Shown: in pieces, positions 18,149 through 25,767 of the stretch
Numbering within the stretch: position 1 is the stretch's first letter
How the letters are laid out: each line of letters begins with the position of its first letter
Notes under the pieces: generated by a model
Databases searched by the model: none
What the model was told of the DNA's origin: nothing
The model's input: the letters and a program-made list of their open reading frames with translations, nothing else
Origin: Clostridium sp. Marseille-P299
GTDB taxonomy: Bacteria; Bacillota; Clostridia; Lachnospirales; Lachnospiraceae
Length of the DNA stretch: 64,000 nt
Direction: 5' to 3'
Assembly: GCF_900078195.1 (NCBI RefSeq)
Contig: NZ_FJVE01000006.1
Location: forward strand, 560,501 to 624,500
Position numbers and translations under genes: made by a program

Positions 18149-19021
18149 TCAGCTCTTCTCTATTAATTTCAAAGCAGCTCTTTCGGTCGAACTGGTCCAT
18201 GTATAATTAAAACTACTGACACTACCCCGATAAGCCATACTTTCAACAATATCATATTTATTCTGTAACATTTTTCTTAAGCTTGGACGTCTCAATTTGC
18301 GTAATCCACTTACTTCCACTTGCCTAATTGCTTGGCCAGATACTCCTAATAACTCCCCTACGGCCCTCATAGTCATGTTATTAAGGTAACGCAATTTAAT
18401 AACCTTATTCTCATATTCTGAAGTATGTTTCTCTACAATCCCCCATATACTTTTACGCTCCTGGTCCATTATTCTATCTAGTACTTCTTTTTCTATATCT
18501 TGATTATCTGCTACCGTCTCACCAATCGTAGTGTCATTATCCTCGTCTTGGACAGCTATATCAAGGCTTGAAAGATTATAAAAGGAATAAATGTACTCCT
18601 TCAAATTATCAAGGCTTTCTAGTCCAATTCCAAGGCCCTTACACAGCTCTTCATCTGTTGGTTTCCGCCCATACTGTAACTCAAAAACATTTACTAGCTT
18701 ATTATAACGGTTTATCTTCTGTTTCATATCCCTAGAATGTCTTACTGTATAGCCTTGTCGTTCTATACAGCACTCCATAGCATTTCGAATCCAATACGCT
18801 GCATAAGTAATAAACTTAACTTCCTGATCACCTTCATATCGTTTGACAGCTTCATACATCCCTATGTATCCTTCCTGCATTAGATCGTCTAGCTCAATAT
18901 ATCCAGAATACTTACGAGCAATCTTATAGATATAATATTCATTTTGCTTGTATAGTAGGGTCAAATTATCAACTGTATTTATCCCCTGTTGTATCTGCTG
19001 TACTAACTCTTCATTTGTCAT
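18149..19021 (-). CDS. Phage/element-type RNA polymerase sigma factor
   Basis: A 290-residue sigma-70 family protein. Region 2 is clear (YIELDDLMQEGYIGMYEAV, FITYAAYWIRNAMECCIERQ), region 3 follows (GRKPTDEELCKGLGI), and region 4 ends with the HTH LRYLNNMTMRAVGELLGVSGQAIRQVE. The C-terminal tail (SSFNYTWTSSTERAALKLIE) resembles the tail of late-gene sigma-like regulators in Clostridial prophages. The product probably directs transcription of element genes. Target promoters are unknown. A pair of 17-bp direct repeats lies just upstream. The start has AAGGGAGTT. Confidence 0.85.
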   Translation of the reverse strand: MTNEELVQQIQQGINTVDNLTLLYKQNEYYIYKIARKYSGYIELDDLMQEGYIGMYEAVKRYEGDQEVKFITYAAYWIRNAMECCIERQGYTVRHSRDMKQKINRYNKLVNVFELQYGRKPTDEELCKGLGIGLESLDNLKEYIYSFYNLSSLDIAVQDEDNDTTIGETVADNQDIEKEVLDRIMDQERKSIWGIVEKHTSEYENKVIKLRYLNNMTMRAVGELLGVSGQAIRQVEVSGLRKLRRPSLRKMLQNKYDIVESMAYRGSVSSFNYTWTSSTERAALKLIEKS

Positions 19022-19061
19022 TTGCGTTCAACTCCCTTTATAAAATTAATGTAACTATTGG

Positions 19062-19099
19062 TCGAATGAAATGTTCCTCTAATCGAATGGAATGTTCCT
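19062..19099. repeat. Two 17-bp direct repeats upstream of the sigma gene
   Basis: TCGAATGAAATGTTCCT (19062) and TCGAATGGAATGTTCCT (19083) are 21 bases apart, that is two helical turns. The position upstream of the sigma gene and opposite the hicA promoter suggests binding sites for a regulator. Confidence 0.6.
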
Positions 19100-19165
19100 T
19101 TAAAGAATATTTATTTTCTACCTCCTTTTTTAAATCTTCTTTTTCATTAATTTATGAAGAACTCA

Positions 19166-19194
19166 TTGACAACACGTGCTACACGTGTTATAAT
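19166..19194 (+). promoter_or_regulatory. hicAB promoter with embedded operator palindrome
   Basis: A consensus promoter TTGACA, 17 bp, TATAAT. Its spacer is filled by a perfect inverted repeat AACACGTG-CTA-CACGTGTT (19171-19189). A repressor bound here, most likely HicB through its ribbon-helix-helix, would block polymerase. Confidence 0.8.
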
Positions 19195-19221
19195 ATTGAT
19201 GTAAGGAGGTCAGTACATACA

Positions 19222-19398
19222 ATGAAAGATAAAGATTTACTTAAACTACTAAAACAAAACGGATGGGAAGTAATTCGAATCACTGGTAGTCACCACGTAC
19301 TATAAAAAGGCGACGAAATAGAAGTTGTTCCTATCCACAACAAAGATGTACCGACTGGTCTACTAAACAAAATATTGAAGAGGACAGGGCTAAAATAG
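19222..19398 (+). pseudogene. hicA: HicA mRNA interferase toxin with an in-frame TAA
   Basis: Reading through TAA at 19303-19305 gives the complete HicA fold of about 58 codons: MKDKDLLKLLKQNGWEVIRI, TGSHHVL, stop, KGDEIEVVPIHNKDVPTGLL and NKILKRTGLK. The catalytic histidine motif GSHH is present but the stop immediately follows it, removing the C-terminal half. AAGGAGGT and the strong promoter are unchanged. HicA degrades mRNA when not bound by HicB, and here it is very probably dead. Confidence 0.85.
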
Positions 19399-19435
19399 CC
19401 CTCTTCTTCGCCTATATAAATAAAGGAGTGATATT

Positions 19436-19819
19436 ATGTTATTTGCGTACCCTGCCATCTTTCATGAAGAGGATTCTGCCTTTTGGGTTGAGTTTCCCGA
19501 TTTAATAGGTTGCCAATCCTTCGGCGATACTTTAAATGAAACGATTGAAAATGCACAAGAAGCCTTATCCGCTTACGTACTAACTTTATTAGAATCAAAC
19601 CAGGATATACCTACACCATCAAAGATTAAAACTATTATGCTTGAAGATTCTAATTCATTTACTAGCCTTGTATCATGTAACATTGATCAATACAAAGGCA
19701 TGAAGGCAATCAAAAAAACTTTGACTATTCCATCTTGGCTTAACGACAAAGCACTTGCACAAGGTATAAACTTTTCAAAAGTATTACAAGATGCATTGCT
19801 TACAAAAATACAATCATAA
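19436..19819 (+). CDS. hicB: HicB antitoxin
   Basis: A 127-residue protein. Residues 1-60 are the degraded-RNase-H HicB fold (YPAIFHEEDSAFWVEFPDLIG, TLNETIENAQEALSAY). Residues about 93-127 form a ribbon-helix-helix DNA-binding domain (KKTLTIPSWLNDKALAQGI, NFSKVLQDAL). It is intact, behind AAAGGAGTG, 37 bases after hicA. It would normally neutralise HicA and repress the operon through the palindrome at 19171-19189. With the toxin broken it may persist only as a regulator, or could protect against a related HicA elsewhere. Confidence 0.9.
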   Translation: MLFAYPAIFHEEDSAFWVEFPDLIGCQSFGDTLNETIENAQEALSAYVLTLLESNQDIPTPSKIKTIMLEDSNSFTSLVSCNIDQYKGMKAIKKTLTIPSWLNDKALAQGINFSKVLQDALLTKIQS

Positions 19820-19827
19820 TACCAGGG

Positions 19828-19877
19828 AGCTGTTACTTTAACGATTAAATTATAACAAAGTGACAGCTTCTGTTTTT
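19828..19877 (+). terminator. Terminator of hicAB
   Basis: AGCTGTTACTTT pairs over 12 bp with AAAGTGACAGCT (one G-U pair), followed by a T-rich stretch CTGTTTTT. Confidence 0.8.
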
Positions 19878-20595
19878 AATGGCAATAAGGGATTATTTAG
19901 ATATAACCTTAGGTAAAGTTTTGTAAGTTTCTTAATTACATACCTTAAAGATTTTCTATAAAGCGCTTGGAGCGTTCCATAAAACGTTCGGAACGTACCG
20001 AACGATAATCCCAATATTTTATAGCTTTTCTCCTTTATTTTACGAGTTCGTGTTTGAATTCGTTTGTTTTGATTCTCACAATTAAATCACACCTTTTTTT
20101 CAGTCAATCCTGTATCTAAAAATATACTCTGTCATTTCTAAACCTGCTTATATCTAATATAAATTCTTTACTCTACATTCTGTATTTATGCTCTTTTCTA
20201 TTTTCACAGAAGTGGCAGCAGTTATTAAACAAATACCTAGCAGTCTTTTCAATCCTAGCCTATTTCTGTCTATTCTTTAACTATACAGCAAGGCTGTTCC
20301 AAGTTAGGACTTCCTTTAAAATATATTAACTTATCTTATGTAGCCAATATATCTATAAATCCTTAAACATCTTCTCTACACAAAAAAAGACGCAGCAACA
20401 TCGAATCATAAAATCTATGAATCGTTATTCCCGCGTCTTACAATAAAACTTCCAATGTGTCTAATCATTGGGGTACTCTTTTTTATTCACTTATAAATGT
20501 ATTATAACTACTATATCAATACACGAATAAATACATATATTCTTTTCAATATTCTATTATCTTCAATTCGTTCTATAAGTTCTATTATGTACTTC
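19878..20595. other. 0.7-kb gap with hairpins, no gene
   Basis: Contains a perfect palindromic hairpin CGTTCGG-AACGTA-CCGAACG at 19985-20004 beside GGAGCGTTCC. The minus terminator at 20381-20439 is listed separately. A short stem CCAATG-CATTGG near 20451-20470 is followed by T-rich plus-strand sequence. The plus frame at 20497-20730 is the shadow of the minus gene at 20596-20772. The middle (20010-20380) shows nothing convincing. Confidence 0.5.
20381..20439 (-). terminator. Terminator of the island's minus-strand small-gene operon
   Basis: AAGACGC (20387) pairs with GCGTCTT (20433), with an inner stem CGATTCATAGATTTTATGAATCG-like. The minus strand continues into a U7 run. It follows the 58-residue protein gene. 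Confidence 0.75.
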
Positions 20596-20772
20596 TTATA
20601 TGCTTCTTTCGTCATTATTTTGCTCCTTCTTAATTGTTGCTTTAATATATACTCTATTGTATCGCCCCTGCTTCTGCTGCTTACTCCACTTTTTAACCAC
20701 TGGGTCCAGGAGCGAAAGAATCGTCTTTAGTTCCTGTTCTGTCTCATAAGAGACTTTAATTTTTACACTCAT
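20596..20772 (-). CDS. Small conserved element protein, 58 aa, unknown
   Basis: ATG at 20770-20772, stop TAA at 20596-20598. The product begins MSVKIKVSYETEQELKTILS and ends in a Lys-rich tail. The pattern KIKVSYE-EEL-ILSLLDPVVKKW resembles small hypothetical proteins common in Clostridial phages and elements. The fold looks like a short beta strand then a helix. It follows the J-domain gene by 21 bases in the same direction, so the two were probably co-transcribed. The ribosome site AGCAGGT is weak. Confidence 0.6.
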   Translation of the reverse strand: MSVKIKVSYETEQELKTILSLLDPVVKKWSKQQKQGRYNRVYIKATIKKEQNNDERSI

Positions 20773-21394
20773 AAATTACCTGCTTTCTGCAATCTATATA
20801 TTCCACTGATCTTTTAAACGGTTGACTAGTTTCATTTGTTCCGATGTATCTTTATCAGGATTACTATCTGGATGAAACTTTCTTGATAAAATCTTATAGA
20901 ACTCCTTCAGATACGTTTTATCTACTTCATTGTAGTTACCTTGACTTGAACTACAGTAACTACTTGAATTATTGTTGTAGTTACTGTAATACCCTTGCTG
21001 ATAACTACGATTTCTTTCTTCATACTCTTTTCTGAATTTGTATTCTCTCTTAATTTGTTCTAACGCTTCTGAATTACGCAATGTCCCAAATACATCATAA
21101 CATCTATCATATTCGTTACTATCACTACTTAAATCATACTTACAATTAAATTTACTCTTTTCCTCTCTGTACAACTTAAGAATTCTCTCATGTTCTTCAT
21201 GTGTCTTATATTCTTCCGTCTGTTTGAACTCTTCTTCAATCTGACTTACCAATGGCCCAATCTTCTGTTCAACTAGCTCATATATGTATTCCGTAGACAC
21301 ATTTAATTCTGATATGCTCCCTGTCAAGTAGACAGGCCAAATATCTAAAGTAATGCTCATAAATCAGTCATACGATTTTCGTATGGCTGATTTT

Positions 21395-22360
21395 TTATGC
21401 GCACCACTTTGATTTATATTTCTCAATTCTTTTATTCTTTGCAATCGGATATGTTGTTGGAGTTGCGGAAGCTAACGCTTCAGCCCTTACCTCAGCAGGT
21501 GTTTTACAATCATATCTGCTTTGAGGTCGCTCATCTCGATAGAATCGGATATAATCTTTGATTGCATGACGTAATGATAACTCATCTGTTATCTCGTACA
21601 TTTGATACATTTCTGATTTAATGATTCCCCAAAAACCTTCCGTTGGTCCATTATCAATACAATGGCCAACTCTGGACATTGATTGAATCATTTCGCTATC
21701 TTGAAGTTTTCTCTGGAACACCTTATTTGTATACTGAAAGCCTCGGTCGCTATGAAAAATAGGCTTTGCAGTTGAATTAGCATCAATTGCTTTATCAAAG
21801 GTTTTGAATACCAGTTGATTGTTGTTTCTGCCGCTTATAACAAATGCAACAGGATAACGATCATAGAGATCTATGATCGCACTAAGATATAGTTTCTTAT
21901 TGGTTTCAGGAATCTTAAACTCCGTTACATCAGTAGCCCACTTTTGATTAGGCTCTGTTGCATAAAAGTCTCTTGCTAACTTATTTTCTGCTGTTTCTTC
22001 TGGCTTGGAAGAATTGTATTTTTTCTTCTTTTTACGAATAACAGAATGGATTCCAAGTTTTTTCATAATACGATGAATTTGTTTCCTTGAATAATGAGTA
22101 TGATTGAAATGATTGATCCAATCCGTCATTCTTCGGTACCCTAAGATATGAGAAAATCTTTCATCATACTCTTTGATTAATTCTGCGATTTCGATATTAG
22201 TTTTTTCTTGTTCTGGTACAATTCTATGTTTCCATTTGTAGAACGCAGCTCTGGCGATTCCAAGCTGTGCACACATCCAGTTGACACTCCAACCCTTGTT
22301 CGTATGGAAGTATTCAATAACAAGATACTTTGATTCATGGCGTTGCTTTCCGAGTCTCAC
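21395..22360 (-). CDS. IS3-family transposase OrfB (DDE catalytic part)
   Basis: A 321-residue integrase-core protein with HTH_21 at the start (GWSVNWMCAQLGIARAAFYKW). The rve core has DVTEFKIP, IIDLYDRYPVAF and PTEGFWGIIKSEMYQ supplying the D, D and E residues, and ends RPQSRYDCKTPAEVR. It begins at a GTG overlapping the orfA stop (ATGTGA). It is probably made mainly as an OrfAB fusion by -1 slippage on the A7 run near 22385. Confidence 0.92.
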   Translation of the reverse strand: MRLGKQRHESKYLVIEYFHTNKGWSVNWMCAQLGIARAAFYKWKHRIVPEQEKTNIEIAELIKEYDERFSHILGYRRMTDWINHFNHTHYSRKQIHRIMKKLGIHSVIRKKKKKYNSSKPEETAENKLARDFYATEPNQKWATDVTEFKIPETNKKLYLSAIIDLYDRYPVAFVISGRNNNQLVFKTFDKAIDANSTAKPIFHSDRGFQYTNKVFQRKLQDSEMIQSMSRVGHCIDNGPTEGFWGIIKSEMYQMYEITDELSLRHAIKDYIRFYRDERPQSRYDCKTPAEVRAEALASATPTTYPIAKNKRIEKYKSKWCA

Positions 22361-23055
22361 ATCCCTTCGAATTCTTTCACTTTTTTTAACAGTTCTACCA
22401 CCATATCTTTTTCTTCAAGCTGACGCTTTAGCCGAAGATTCTCTCTTCGTAATCGTTCTAATTCATCAACTTCATCATCTGTCTTATGTCGACCACGTTT
22501 GTCAGTAAGACCTTCTTCACCTGTGGCATCATATTTTTTCACCCAGGAATACACCTGACTGTAAGAAACATCGTAAAGTGCTGCTGTGTCCTTATAATCA
22601 CGATTGTGTTCAATGCAGTATGTAACGATTTCTTTGCGTTCCTGAATAGTTGTTTTTCGCCTTGCCTCTGCCATATAGACCTCCCGTTTCGGATCGTAAT
22701 CCTTAAGTTCTCTATTGGCATTATACTTCATAATCCACTGTTTTAGTGTCGAATCAGACAAAATATTATATTTAGCTGCAAGTTCTTCTAAAGATCCTTC
22801 TCCACGCAGATATCGTTCGACCATTTCAGTTTTAAACTCTTTTGTATAAGCTTTATTCCCTATTGGATTTTGAAACACCTCAATACCTGAATAGTTATAA
22901 AAATGTAACCATTTATGAACAGAACAATTCCTTTTCTTTTCGTTAAAAGGAATATCATATTTTGCACAAATTTCTCGCATTGATAAATTTCCAGATAAAT
23001 AATCTTCACAAGCACTCGCTTTAGTTTCAGGGGAGTATTTAGCTTTTCTGGACAT
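22357..23055 (-). CDS. IS3-family transposase OrfA (HTH DNA-binding part)
   Basis: A 232-residue protein with three successive helix-turn-helix units (about residues 5-45, 70-115 and 135-185) and a C-terminal leucine-rich coiled-coil (ERLRRENLRLKRQLEEK). This is longer than most OrfA proteins, as in extended IS150-type elements. AAGGAGGAT precedes the ATG. The sequence TTA-AAA-AAA-G near the end is a likely frameshift site. Confidence 0.9.
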   Translation of the reverse strand: MSRKAKYSPETKASACEDYLSGNLSMREICAKYDIPFNEKKRNCSVHKWLHFYNYSGIEVFQNPIGNKAYTKEFKTEMVERYLRGEGSLEELAAKYNILSDSTLKQWIMKYNANRELKDYDPKREVYMAEARRKTTIQERKEIVTYCIEHNRDYKDTAALYDVSYSQVYSWVKKYDATGEEGLTDKRGRHKTDDEVDELERLRRENLRLKRQLEEKDMVVELLKKVKEFEGM

Positions 23056-23609
23056 GAAAAATCCTCCTTAAGTAGATTTTGGTTATTTACCTTGTCTACT
23101 TAAGGAGGATCATATCATTCCTCTGCTACTGCTTTTATTTTTCTATCACAATCTTCATATAAGCAAAAATACCTGTCCGCAATATCATAATAACCTACAG
23201 TAATTAATATAAATTGTTTCTTCTTAACTTTTCCATTTTCCCTATAACTATGATGAATTGAAATTTTATAAGCTGTTTTAATATTCCGTTCAAAGTAATT
23301 GTTATAACTATAATGGTAGCTCCAATGGCTCATATCTTGTCCATTAAGAGACATCTCATAATACTTTGCTATTAATTCTTTCGAATATCCCTTTCCTGGT
23401 GGTTTCTTTCGTTCTATTGTTTGAATAACACAATACATTATCGCCTTGTAGTTACTGCAATGCGTTAACCAGTAGCTACTTTCCTCACTTTCACTTGTTA
23501 TCAATACTTTTGCTTTAATTTAATTGAAGTAATAAATTATTTTATTGCTAACCTTGAATTAACTTGGCTACGTAATTTCAATTTAGGTTCATAATAAACT
23601 TGACTATAC

Positions 23610-24107
23610 TCATACCGTTGCCTTCTTTCTTCTGGCACGCTCGGCACGTTTTCCCATTATGTAGCCATACATAAAAAGAAATTTTTTACTCCAAAAATCT
23701 GTTTCATTTCTAACAATAGCATCAATCATAGGTGCATTGTCCATTACAATGCCTATTCCTGTATTTCCTAATATCTTTCTTATTTGACTGTATTCTTTCT
23801 CTTCTCTCTTTCTTTCACGCAAGGCGATTATATCATCTAATAACTTTACACACGTTAATGCACTAATGCTTTTTAACCTATTCTTTAAATCACTTCTGAT
23901 ACTATAGTCTGAATCCAAATAGGCAATACATAACTTCTCGTACGAGTCATAATATTCGTTATCTAGATTTACCACTACGATATCAAACCTTGGATCATAA
24001 AATATTGCAAGCGTTTCAAGTGGTTTCATTTTTTCTGCGTACTCCTCTGGTATCTCACTTATACGGCAAGCTGCTATTCTTAATTCTTCATTAATCATCT
24101 TATACAT
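23610..24107 (-). CDS. Hypothetical element protein, 165 aa
   Basis: ATG at 24105-24107 was chosen because AAGGAGAAAG lies 8 bases upstream. A longer frame to 24185 has no ribosome site. The protein is mostly helical. It has a conserved-looking FYDPRFDIVVVNLD segment, a charged central helix (ALRERKREEKEYSQIRKILG) and a basic C-terminus (GYIMGKRAERARRKKATV) that may bind nucleic acid. I do not recognise the family. It is in the minus-strand run of small genes. Confidence 0.65.
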   Translation of the reverse strand: MYKMINEELRIAACRISEIPEEYAEKMKPLETLAIFYDPRFDIVVVNLDNEYYDSYEKLCIAYLDSDYSIRSDLKNRLKSISALTCVKLLDDIIALRERKREEKEYSQIRKILGNTGIGIVMDNAPMIDAIVRNETDFWSKKFLFMYGYIMGKRAERARRKKATV

Positions 24108-24211
24108 AATAATCTTTCTCCTTTTCGTATCTTGGTATGAGTAGATCCAATATTTTCGCTGTGTCCTTACAATCAGTAAGGGCATATTTTTAGATTATTC
24201 GTGTTTGTTTT

Positions 24212-24235
24212 GGAAACGCTCCAATGAAGCGTTCC
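24212..24235. repeat. GGAACGCT-type inverted repeat
   Basis: GGAAACGCT and AGCGTTCC face each other between two small minus-strand genes. Similar GGAGCGTTCC / CGTTCGGAACG sequences occur at 19969-20004. It could be an element-specific operator. Confidence 0.45.
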
Positions 24236-24237
24236 AA

Positions 24238-24477
24238 TCATCTCCTCAATTCCTCATATAATCGAATAATCTTAATCGGTGTTAAACTGTACTTTTTTAT
24301 GTACTCTTGACTGTAATATGCCTTAATAAGCACATTAATGGCATCACAGTAGGCTTTCACAGTTTCATAGGATGGACAATACTTTATTGATGAATACTGC
24401 CCTGGATGCCATTCTTCCAGAAAGACAACTTCATCCATTATCATACATTCCCTTAAATAATCAATCGCATGGTCCAT
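24238..24477 (-). CDS. Hypothetical element protein, 79 aa
   Basis: ATG preceded by AAAGGATTC. An alpha-helical, Tyr-rich small protein (EEWHPGQYSSIKYCPSYETVKAY then IKAYYSQEYIKKYSLTPIK). No family recognised. It lies 130 bases before the 165-residue gene in the same direction. Confidence 0.6.
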   Translation of the reverse strand: MDHAIDYLRECMIMDEVVFLEEWHPGQYSSIKYCPSYETVKAYCDAINVLIKAYYSQEYIKKYSLTPIKIIRLYEELRR

Positions 24478-24515
24478 ATTGAATCCTTTCTCACTTATGT
24501 AAGGGTAAAAATCCC

Positions 24516-24544
24516 TTGCCAGATACCAAAAGAAGAAGTATAAT
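24516..24544 (+). promoter_or_regulatory. Strong plus-strand promoter of a candidate small RNA
   Basis: TTGCCA, exactly 17 bp, TATAAT, in the gap between two minus-strand genes and pointing against them. The only thing downstream is a terminator 40-75 bases on. Confidence 0.65.
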
Positions 24545-24550
24545 CAAAAT

Positions 24551-24619
24551 AGTACCTGGCATTAATCTGTCTAGTTACGTGCTCTTGTCAATGTTGGTAG
24601 CAGCGACAAGAGCCTTTTT
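24551..24619 (+). ncRNA. Candidate small RNA, about 69 nt
   Basis: Predicted start about 7 bases after the TATAAT box. It ends in a strong terminator hairpin GCTCTTGTC (24581-24589) with GACAAGAGC (24605-24613) followed by CTTTTTA. The 15-base loop AATGTTGGTAGCAGC is unpaired and could be the target-recognition part. There is no start codon with a ribosome site inside. It lies antisense to the spacer between the 112- and 79-residue genes, whose shared mRNA it could pair with. Confidence 0.55.
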
Positions 24620-24620
24620 A

Positions 24621-24959
24621 CTATTCACAGTGTACTGTACCGCCTATTCTTACAAAATCGCCATACTTTCCACCTGCTACTACACTATCTATAGACGAAG
24701 AAATTTGACTGATATTACTTTCTATTAAGTTCAAATTTCCATTTATCAAAGTCAATTGGGTTCCAATTTTATCAAGGGCAACTACGATAGAATCACTTAT
24801 CATATTTACTCTTAATATATCTCCTGTCTTATTTCCCGACAGCCTCATAGTTTTTCCATTCTTTAATGTAATAACCGTATTGTCATTATCATCTGTTCTG
24901 AAACTTGCTATCTGATCAGTATTAATATATCCTTCATTTGTTTTAATAAATCTGTTCAT
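24621..24959 (-). CDS. Hypothetical element protein, 112 aa, FlbD-like N-terminus
   Basis: ATG behind AAAAAGGAGT. The N-terminal 45 residues form a beta-rich unit (GYINTDQIASF, DNTVITLKNGKTMRLSG) resembling FlbD or LytTR-type small beta domains. A predicted helical stretch of hydrophobic heptads (LDKIGTQLTLINGNLNLIE) suggests oligomerisation. Function unknown. It is probably the first gene of the 24.9-23.6 kb run. Confidence 0.6.
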   Translation of the reverse strand: MNRFIKTNEGYINTDQIASFRTDDNDNTVITLKNGKTMRLSGNKTGDILRVNMISDSIVVALDKIGTQLTLINGNLNLIESNISQISSSIDSVVAGGKYGDFVRIGGTVHCE

Positions 24960-25013
24960 GTAATTTACTCCTTTTTCTAATAATCATAATTCAAACTCCT
25001 TATTTAGATATTT

Positions 25014-25107
25014 CGTTTCCATCGTTTCCACGTTTCCACAGTATTCTTTAAACCCGCATAAAATCAAGAGTTGAATAGTGGAAACGAAACTATAATTTGT
25101 TTCCACT
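25014..25107. repeat. Cluster of GTTTCCA(C) motifs, iteron- or operator-like
   Basis: Three direct copies of CGTTTCCA lie at 25014, 25023 and 25031. An inverted copy GTGGAAACG is at 25078-25086 and another direct GTTTCCAC is at 25099-25106. Nearby (25235-25430) are GTGTTAC / GTAACAC repeats. The 24960-25433 region has no gene, so this may be a regulatory or origin-like zone. Confidence 0.6.
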
Positions 25108-25433
25108 TTGTTTCAATTATTAATCAATGGAATCGGTTGAATCAGTGGATTGTTATAAATAAATTCATACTCATTTGTTTTACTTGTTGAGTTTCTATGA
25201 AACTTACTCCTTTTCATTTTTCTAATTCCGTAACCCATTTTAATAATTTCGCAACACACAATTTAATTATGGTGTTTCATAAAAAACCTTAATTTAAAAG
25301 GCTTTTACGGGCCGTAACACCGTAACACCTTTTTTTTGTTTTAGAGAGCTATATATTTTATGATTAATATTTTGATTTATAATGTATTATGTACTCTCTA
25401 ATAAAATTTAGGTGTTAATGTGTTACATACTAA

Positions 25434-25571
25434 TATAAATATATATTAACCCCAGTTATTGATGATGAAGTCTATTCATTATGGATTGAAAAGACACTAC
25501 TTAAATATAAAGATAAAAAAGCCGAAGGAAAAGGATGGGATAATATCAAAGAAGAACTTCCTTTTTATTAA
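25434..25571 (+). pseudogene. 3' fragment of an unknown plus-strand gene
   Basis: An open frame without a start codon encodes YILTPVIDDEVYSLWIEKTL and then KYKDKKAEGKGWDNIKEELPFY before TAA. The composition is protein-like and unlike the AT-rich surroundings. The N-terminal part is gone. I do not recognise the parent gene. Confidence 0.5.
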
Positions 25572-25603
25572 AATTTTAATTGTGTTATAAGGATCATTTT
25601 TGT

Positions 25604-25681
25604 ATGAATATAAAAACAGCCCCAGTGCTACCAACACTAGAGCTGCAAATAAATGTTACTACTAACCAAAAGGTCAAATAG
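25604..25681 (+). CDS. Possible 25-codon leader or mini-protein opposite an antisense RNA
   Basis: ATG at 25604 after AAGGATCAT, stop TAG at 25679. The product starts MNIKTAPVLPTLELQ. Its whole length lies opposite the predicted minus-strand RNA. It may be a real mini-gene or only the complement of that RNA, and there is no hydrophobic segment as in classical type I toxins. Confidence 0.25.
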   Translation: MNIKTAPVLPTLELQINVTTNQKVK

Positions 25682-25696
25682 TACACCCTTCAAACA
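25611..25696 (-). ncRNA. Candidate small RNA before int, about 86 nt
   Basis: Minus strand: an extended -10 TGGTATAAT (plus 25702-25710) followed about 85 bases later by terminator CAGCTCTAGTG-TTGGTAG-CACTGGGGCTG with a U5 tail (25611-25645). The 50-base single-stranded part could pair with any plus-strand transcript entering int, so it may tune integrase expression. Confidence 0.5.
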
Positions 25697-25767
25697 AGTG
25701 TATTATACCACGACCTTTATTAAATTGCACCTGAAAACAGGTGTTCTATAAAGAAAGGAATGATACA

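Larger units (their letters stand above)
21310..23117 (-). mobile_element. IS3-family (IS150-like) insertion sequence, about 1.81 kb
   Basis: Terminal repeats begin TGATATG at both ends (21310 on plus, complement ending 23117), with further matching AAGTAGACA segments inside. A 3-bp target duplication TTC lies at 21307-21309 and 23118-23120. Two overlapping transposase frames fill it, and it looks intact. Confidence 0.9.
20794..23504 (-). pseudogene. J-domain protein gene split by an IS3-family element
   Basis: Removing the IS and one TTC copy joins 23504-23118 to 21306-20794 into a 299-residue frame, and the junction reads KIKAVAEELNVSTEYIYEL without a break. The C-terminus is a J domain (YLKEFYKILSRKFHPDSNPDKD) with the HPD motif that stimulates Hsp70 ATPase. 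The middle is a charged coiled-coil, followed by a Tyr/Asn/Ser-rich linker. J-domain proteins with such N-termini are frequent in phages and integrative elements, role unknown. The start is unclear. TTG at 23504 lacks a good ribosome site, and an ATG at about 23442 is an alternative. The downstream part could be made as a 188-residue protein from within the IS end. Confidence 0.82.

Noticed and set aside
20497..20730. A hydrophobic 77-codon plus-strand protein
   Set aside because: It mirrors the minus-strand 58-residue gene and has no ribosome site.
25014..25107. A CRISPR array
   Set aside because: The repeats are only 7-9 bases, in both orientations, with irregular spacing, and no cas gene is present.
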